Below, in pieces: positions 20,100 through 23,469 of a stretch of DNA of 23,469 bases. A program made the translations under genes and the position numbers. Source of the DNA: Candidatus Iainarchaeum sp. (GTDB lineage Archaea; B1Sed10-29); assembly GCA_003553825.1 (NCBI GenBank), contig PWFL01000039.1, forward strand, positions 1-23,469, read 5' to 3'. The notes under the pieces are model-generated. The model was not told the DNA's origin and did no database searches. It was given only the letters and a program-made list of their open reading frames with translations. The stretch's first letter is position 1; each line of letters starts with the position of its first letter.

Positions 20100-20249
20100 T
20101 TATCTATGTTTTTGTTTATTCTTCTTGTTTTTATTCTTCTTTGTTGTTTTTCTCTTTTTGTTTTTGTAGTCCTGTATCATTTTCCAGTGATCGAATCCTG
20201 TTTCTTCTTTTTCGTTAGGTATTATCACGTCGGCTGCTAATTCTACAAT
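20100..20249 (-). pseudogene. 49-codon gene remnant or ATT-start small protein
   Basis: A minus-strand frame ending at 20100 reads IVELAADVIIPNEKEETGF, then DHWKMIQDYKNKKRK and a Lys/Asn-rich tail. The first part looks like a genuine protein C-terminus rather than random sequence. There is no ATG: an in-frame TGA lies at 20256-20258, three codons before the ATT at 20247-20249. GTGATCAAG precedes the ATT with the same spacing as in real genes here, so an ATT start is conceivable; a GTG inside (20226-20228) would give 42 aa. The VxxADxxIPN.....GF..W pattern vaguely recalls HAD-phosphatase C-termini, but I cannot assign it. It begins 14 nt after the membrane protein gene ends. Confidence 0.45.
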
Positions 20250-20263
20250 TCTTGATCACTTTT

Positions 20264-20638
20264 TCACGCTGTCCATGAAGTTATGTATCCGAGCAAGAAT
20301 AGTAGTATGCTGGACACGAACTGCGTGTTTCTAAACAGGTTTATTGTTAGTCCTTGCATTAAGATTGTTAAGAGTATTGCTAGGAGTGTTGGCAGGTATA
20401 GTGATCTGCCTATGACTAGTTTGAATTTTCTATGGGTTTTACATGTTTTTGCCAGTCCTATTACTCCTATCGTAGTTAGTATTATTCCTAGTATGAATGC
20501 TGAACGCACCCAGGGTATTATGTACATTAGTCCTTTGAGGTATCTGGTTGTTCCGTATATGGTGATGTTTAGTGTTGATAGTGAGATCAGAATCCCTATT
20601 TGGAATATTTTTCCCCAGAGATACTCAGATACTTTCAT
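20264..20638 (-). CDS. Small four-helix membrane protein, unknown function
   Basis: 124 aa, with hydrophobic segments at about residues 10-30, 42-63, 82-100 and 105-121 and a basic loop KTCKTHRKFK between the second and third (probably cytoplasmic). There is no recognised motif. The start ATG at 20638 has no Shine-Dalgarno; a TATA-like TTTAAAC about 25-30 nt upstream suggests a leaderless transcript. It is divergent from the LEA-domain gene, sharing a 147-bp intergenic region. Third-position base use (A/C-rich) resembles the other minus-strand genes. The function is unknown; the reality of the gene is supported by length, codon use and coherent topology. Confidence 0.65.
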   Translation of the reverse strand: MKVSEYLWGKIFQIGILISLSTLNITIYGTTRYLKGLMYIIPWVRSAFILGIILTTIGVIGLAKTCKTHRKFKLVIGRSLYLPTLLAILLTILMQGLTINLFRNTQFVSSILLFLLGYITSWTA

Positions 20639-20785
20639 ATGTTATCTAATGTTTTTGAAGTTTAAAGTTGTGAGGGTGTTAACTATCTCTGTAAGTTTTA
20701 TAAACCTTGAGATGTTTATTTCACTGAATATTTAGTTCATTGGGTTTTAAACTTTGAGAGTATTTGATAAAAAAGAGGATTCAGG
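20639..20785. promoter_or_regulatory. Divergent promoter region
   Basis: 147 bp between the small membrane protein (leftward) and the LEA-domain gene (rightward). Leftward: TTTAAAC-type element about 25-30 nt before the 20638 start. Rightward: TTTTATAAACC at 20697-20707 and TTTTAAACT near 20743-20751 are both TATA candidates. The GAGG at 20775-20778 is the ribosome-binding site for the plus-strand gene, 7 nt before its ATG. Confidence 0.45.
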
Positions 20786-21757
20786 ATGAATTCAAAAGGA
20801 CTCGGTAAGGGAATTATTATAGGGTTAGTGATCTTTGCTGTAGTTATTGGTTTTTTTGTTTATTGGTATGGTTTTAGAGAAGATACGGTAAGACCTACTG
20901 TGGAGGATATTTCTTTTGAATGGGGTGAAGTAGATTTTGAGTCAATTGAGATCAGTGCGGATGCTACTATCTATAATCCTAATCCTTTCAGGATAAATAT
21001 TAATCGAATTTATTTCACTGCTCTTGCTAATGAAATGGAGCTTGCTGAGGGGGAAAAGGAAGATGTTAGCCTTTCTGCAGGTGGTGAGACTGATATTCAT
21101 CTAAGTACTAATATTTACCATGAGGATATACCTAGGTTCTTGGCTTCTCATGTTAATAATGATGAATTAACTGATTTTGAGATGAACACGGTTGCTGAGG
21201 TTGGTGTTGGTGGAGCTACCTATAACTATGAATTTGGAGAGTCTTATACTGCTGAGACCGATATTTTAGAAGGTTTTAATGTTGAAGGAGTTGAACAAAT
21301 TTACGAGTTTGGTACTGAGGACATGCCCGCGGAGATTATTCTAAGGTCTCTGTCTTCTTATTGGGGTGAAGCGGATGAAGATGGAATTGAGATCATCCAC
21401 GAGGCGGTATTATATAATCCTCACGAGAAATCGATTCCTTTGAATGAGATAGAGGTTAGTACAGAGATGAATGGAATTGATGTTGGAACTGCTTTTACTG
21501 AGGATCCTGCTGAACTTTCTCCTGAATCCGAGACAAGGGTGATTTTCAGAACTGTGATGGAAGGACAAAGATTGGAGGCTTGGTGGCCAACTCATGTAAG
21601 TAGAGGGGAAAGAACGGATGTTGCGAGCACTGTTTCCGCTGAAGTGGATACTTCTGATTGGGATTTTCCTGGTATGGGTGATACTTATGAAGTTGAGTTA
21701 ATGGATTTCTCCACTCCTGTTAGTACTGATTTCTTCACTCCTTTCCAGATGTTCTAA
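20786..21757 (+). CDS. Membrane-anchored tandem LEA2/WHy-domain protein
   Basis: 323 aa. The N-terminus is one membrane anchor (residues 9-30) after a short basic start, so the rest should lie outside the cell. Two diverged copies of a LEA14-like (LEA2/WHy) domain follow: about residues 38-165 and 181-315. Each copy starts with the same pattern: FEWGEVD....IEI.A.ATIYNPNP (43-67) and SYWGEADEDGIEI..EAVLYNP (191-212). The ATIYNPNP motif is the family hallmark. The mature part is strongly acidic. LEA2 domains are linked to desiccation or osmotic stress, but the role here is unknown. The start ATG has GAGG 7 nt upstream. It is the only plus-strand gene, monocistronic, with a terminator hairpin at its stop. 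Confidence 0.85.
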   Translation: MNSKGLGKGIIIGLVIFAVVIGFFVYWYGFREDTVRPTVEDISFEWGEVDFESIEISADATIYNPNPFRININRIYFTALANEMELAEGEKEDVSLSAGGETDIHLSTNIYHEDIPRFLASHVNNDELTDFEMNTVAEVGVGGATYNYEFGESYTAETDILEGFNVEGVEQIYEFGTEDMPAEIILRSLSSYWGEADEDGIEIIHEAVLYNPHEKSIPLNEIEVSTEMNGIDVGTAFTEDPAELSPESETRVIFRTVMEGQRLEAWWPTHVSRGERTDVASTVSAEVDTSDWDFPGMGDTYEVELMDFSTPVSTDFFTPFQMF

Positions 21758-21782
21758 TCTATAGTATCTTATAGATTTTTAT
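21757..21782 (+). terminator. Hairpin-plus-T-run terminator of the LEA-domain gene
   Basis: A perfect 7-bp inverted repeat ATCTATA/TATAGAT (21757-21763 and 21770-21776, loop GTATCT) begins at the last base of the stop codon and runs into TTTTT. Archaeal termination depends mainly on the T-run; the hairpin is a bonus. Confidence 0.5.
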
Positions 21783-21819
21783 ATAGAATTTAGAGGCTAC
21801 AGGTTTTTATAGTGTTAAA

Positions 21820-21901
21820 CGCCGGGAAAGGGATTCGAACCCTTGTGGCCGTAGGGCCACCGGTCCTCAAAACCGGCGCATTACCGCTCTGCCATCCCGG
21901 C
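21820..21901 (-). tRNA. tRNA-Ser(UGA)
   Basis: 82 nt, no intron. Acceptor GCCGGGA/TCCCGGC, discriminator G73, D-arm GCAG/ATGC with AGCGGTA loop, anticodon stem CCGGT/ACCGG with loop TTTGAGG, so the anticodon is TGA. Long variable arm TGGCC/GGCCA, T-stem AAGGG/CCCTT with loop TTCGAAT. No CCA is encoded. A shifted reading would give Leu GAG, but D-stem spacing (one base at position 26) and G73 favour Ser. D-arm and variable arm are nearly identical to tRNA-Ser(GGA) at 4275. A tRNA-Ser downstream of uS10 is known in other archaea. Confidence 0.94.
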
Positions 21902-22046
21902 TTCTATCATTAAATTTACCAATTTTTATTTCTAGTAGTATTTTAGGATTCTTGAGTTAAAAAACTCCTTGGGTGAGCCGAGTCGTGGGTGAGTGTGCTC
22001 AAAATGGTTATGGTTGTTTTTTTAGATGAGGTAATTGACTGTGTTT

Positions 22047-22565
22047 TTATTCTTCTTCTAGTTGTCCTTTCTTTGCTTTTTTCAGTTTTTCTCTGTACTT
22101 TACTTTTTCTTTGTCCGCCCAGTTGCTTGGGTATTGTTTTATTATGTCTCCTTCTTTGTTTCTTGTTATCATTTCTTCTATGCCTGCGTTGATTAGTATT
22201 CTGCTGCATCTGTCGCATGGTTTTGATGCGGTTTCTTCTCCTGTCTCTGGATCTACTGCTAGTATGTATAGTTTTCCGCCTTTTATCTGGGTTCCGTGTC
22301 TTGCCGCGTTCACTACTGCGTTTTCTTCTGAGTGTACTGCTGGGCATAAATCGTATCTTCCGTAGCTGGGTGCGTCTGCTTCGTCTTTTAAGCAGCCTTC
22401 TTTATTGCAGTTGACGCTCCCTCTGGCTCCTCCGTTGTAGCCAGTGGATACAATTGTATCGTTTTTTACTATTATGGAGCCGAATTTTCTTCTGGTGCAG
22501 GTGCTTCTTTTTCCCACTGCTTTGGCTATTTCCAGGTAGTATTCGTCTTTTTTTGGTCTGGGCAT
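22047..22565 (-). CDS. dCMP deaminase-family zinc enzyme
   Basis: Member of the cytidine/deoxycytidylate deaminase superfamily; the likely reaction is dCMP to dUMP, feeding thymidylate synthesis. The 172-aa protein has the zinc site: HSEENAVVNAAR with His78 and Glu80, and KPCDRC with Cys117 and Cys120. An insert with Cys53, Cys58 and Cys74 (CNKEGCL, YDLCPAVH) resembles the second metal site of ComEB/dCMP deaminases. The Lys/Glu-rich C-terminus after residue 145 may be disordered. The start follows GAGGAAAATAAA. It lies between rps10 and tRNA-Ser(UGA), 47 nt after rps10, probably in the same transcript. Substrate assignment within the family is uncertain. Confidence 0.88.
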   Translation of the reverse strand: MPRPKKDEYYLEIAKAVGKRSTCTRRKFGSIIVKNDTIVSTGYNGGARGSVNCNKEGCLKDEADAPSYGRYDLCPAVHSEENAVVNAARHGTQIKGGKLYILAVDPETGEETASKPCDRCSRILINAGIEEMITRNKEGDIIKQYPSNWADKEKVKYREKLKKAKKGQLEEE

Positions 22566-22612
22566 TTTATTTTCCTCTTTTTTGGATTCGGGGTTTTTAA
22601 TTCGGTATCGAT

Positions 22613-22927
22613 CTATTCTTCTTTTAGCTCTATCTCGATTTTTACTTCTGAGGGTACTTCTGTCCTCATTATTTGTCTTAGTGTTCTTTCGTCGGATTCT
22701 ATTTCTATTAGTCTTTTATGTACTCTCATTTTCCAGCTTTCGAATGTTCTGGATCCGTCTCCGCATGGGCTTTTCATTGTGTTTACTTCCATTTCTTTGG
22801 TTGGTAGCGGGATTGGTCCTGAGATATTTATCCCTGTTTTCTGGGCTACTCTTTTGATTTCTTCGCACAGTTCTTCTAGTTTCTTATGGTCTGGGCTTAT
22901 TGCTTTTATCTTGGCTTTTTGTGGCAT
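22613..22927 (-). CDS. rps10: 30S ribosomal protein uS10
   Basis: Small-subunit head protein. The 104-aa sequence has AKIKAISPDHKKLEELCEEIKRVA at the N-terminus, the SGPIPLPTKEMEVNTMKSPCGDGSRTFE loop (archaeal uS10 has the SPCGDG form), and the C-terminal KRLIEIESDERTLRQIM. The start follows AGGTGCTGAACA. It comes directly after EF-1A, the common archaeal str-operon arrangement; the 72-nt gap contains an AT-rich stretch that could hold a weak promoter. Confidence 0.98.
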   Translation of the reverse strand: MPQKAKIKAISPDHKKLEELCEEIKRVAQKTGINISGPIPLPTKEMEVNTMKSPCGDGSRTFESWKMRVHKRLIEIESDERTLRQIMRTEVPSEVKIEIELKEE

Positions 22928-22999
22928 TGTTCAGCACCTTTTTTGGTTAAAATTAATTGGTTTGGGTTTTAAAATTAAAGAAAAGGGGGAGAAGGGGTT

Positions 23000-23469
23000 T
23001 TATCCTTTCTTTGTTACTTCCATTACCTTTCCTGCTGCTACTGTGTCTCCCATGTCTCTCATTGCAAAGCTTGATAGTTCTGGGAAGTCTTCTCCGGATT
23101 CCACTATCATTGGTTGTGTTGGTTTCATTGTTACTACTGCTGCTTCTCCTTGTTTCACGTAGTCTGGGTCTTCTTCTTTTACTTTTCCTGTTTTTGGATC
23201 TAGTTTTTGGTGTATTTTTGTTATTCCGCATGCTACTTGTGCGGTGTGGCAGTGTACTACTGGTTGGTAGCCTTCTGTTATTGCTGTTGGGTGTTTTAGC
23301 ACTATTATTCTTGCTTTGAATTCTTCTGCTACTGTTGGCTTGTTGTCTGGTGTTCCTACTACTGTTCCTCTTTTTAGGTATCTCTTGTCCACTCCTTTTA
23401 GGTTGAAACCGATGTTGTCTCCTGGTTCCGCTTCGTCTATTTCATTGTGGTGCATTTCTATTTTCTTTA
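23000..23469 (-). CDS. tuf: Translation elongation factor EF-1A (aEF1A), C-terminal part
   Basis: GTPase that delivers aminoacyl-tRNA to the ribosome. Only about 155 C-terminal residues are inside the window; the gene continues past the right edge (the frame is open to 23469). The end of domain 2 is seen as MHHNEIDEAEPGDNIGFN and KGVDKRYLKRGTVVG; domain 3 as FKARIIVLKHPTAITEGYQPVVHCHTAQVAC, DPDYVKQGEAAVVTMKPTQP and ELSSFAMRDMGDTVAAGKV. The GTP-binding domain lies outside the window. It is followed by rps10. Confidence 0.97.
   Translation of the reverse strand, partial: KKIEMHHNEIDEAEPGDNIGFNLKGVDKRYLKRGTVVGTPDNKPTVAEEFKARIIVLKHPTAITEGYQPVVHCHTAQVACGITKIHQKLDPKTGKVKEEDPDYVKQGEAAVVTMKPTQPMIVESGEDFPELSSFAMRDMGDTVAAGKVMEVTKKG

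Noticed and set aside
21820..21901. tRNA-Leu(GAG) reading of the second Ser tRNA.
   Set aside because: It shifts the anticodon stem by one base and breaks pairing; G73, D-stem spacing and close similarity to tRNA-Ser(GGA) support Ser(UGA).
21952..21968. Inverted repeat GAGTT/AACTC with A-rich loop downstream of the deaminase gene, considered as a terminator.
   Set aside because: Only five base pairs, no T-run on the minus strand after it, and it lies in the likely promoter or leader of tRNA-Ser(UGA).

Overview
This window is archaeal. It carries the S10-spc-alpha-L13 ribosomal protein supercluster in classical archaeal order, with archaeal/eukaryal-type proteins (eL18, eL19, eL32, eS4, aIF1, Rpp29, Rpo3, Rpo10), an archaeal SecY/Adk/EMC3-like/Cmk/Cbf5 block, TATA-type promoters and tRNA introns with bulge-helix-bulge splice sites. 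The DNA is AT-rich, the proteins are short and rich in Lys/Glu, and rpoK, eL34 and eL14 are absent from their usual places. A reduced (DPANN-like) archaeon is my best guess, but lineage is inference.

Layout. Almost everything is on the minus strand and is read from right to left. (1) 23469-21820: 3' part of EF-1A, uS10, a dCMP/cytidine deaminase-family gene and tRNA-Ser(UGA). (2) 21757-20786, plus strand: a membrane-anchored tandem LEA2/WHy-domain protein, the only plus-strand gene. (3) 20638-19848, minus strand: an orphan four-helix membrane protein, a 49-codon gene remnant, and a 250-bp spacer with two near-identical TATA elements flanking a compact three-way-junction RNA. (4) 19847-6899: L3, L4, L23, L2, S19, L22, S3, L29, aIF1, Rpp29, S17, L14, L24, S4e, L5, S14, S8, L6, L32e, L19e, L18, S5, L30, L15, SecY. 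(5) 6837-4275: Adk, EMC3/TMCO1-like (DUF106), Cmk, Cbf5, tRNA-Ser(GGA). (6) 4230-1: promoter and structured leader, S13, S4, S11, Rpo3, tRNA-Leu(GAG), L18e, L13, S9, Rpo10, tRNA-Pro(GGG), which runs off the left edge.

The genes form one functional programme: ribosome assembly, the decoding and elongation apparatus, RNA polymerase subunits, tRNA genes, rRNA/tRNA modification and processing (Cbf5, Rpp29), nucleotide kinases that feed RNA synthesis, and membrane insertion of nascent proteins (SecY, EMC3-like).

The most notable content lies in RNA rather than protein. Three of the four tRNA genes carry introns at non-canonical sites. Leu(GAG) and Pro(GGG) have 35-nt introns at the same T-loop position (59/60); the two introns are about 74% identical with compensatory stem changes, so they appear to be copies of one another. 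Ser(GGA) has a 33-nt intron at 30/31. The rpo10 stop codon lies inside tRNA-Pro. Structured leader RNAs begin at the predicted transcription starts of both the L3 and S13 operons. I see no CRISPR array, insertion sequence or phage gene.
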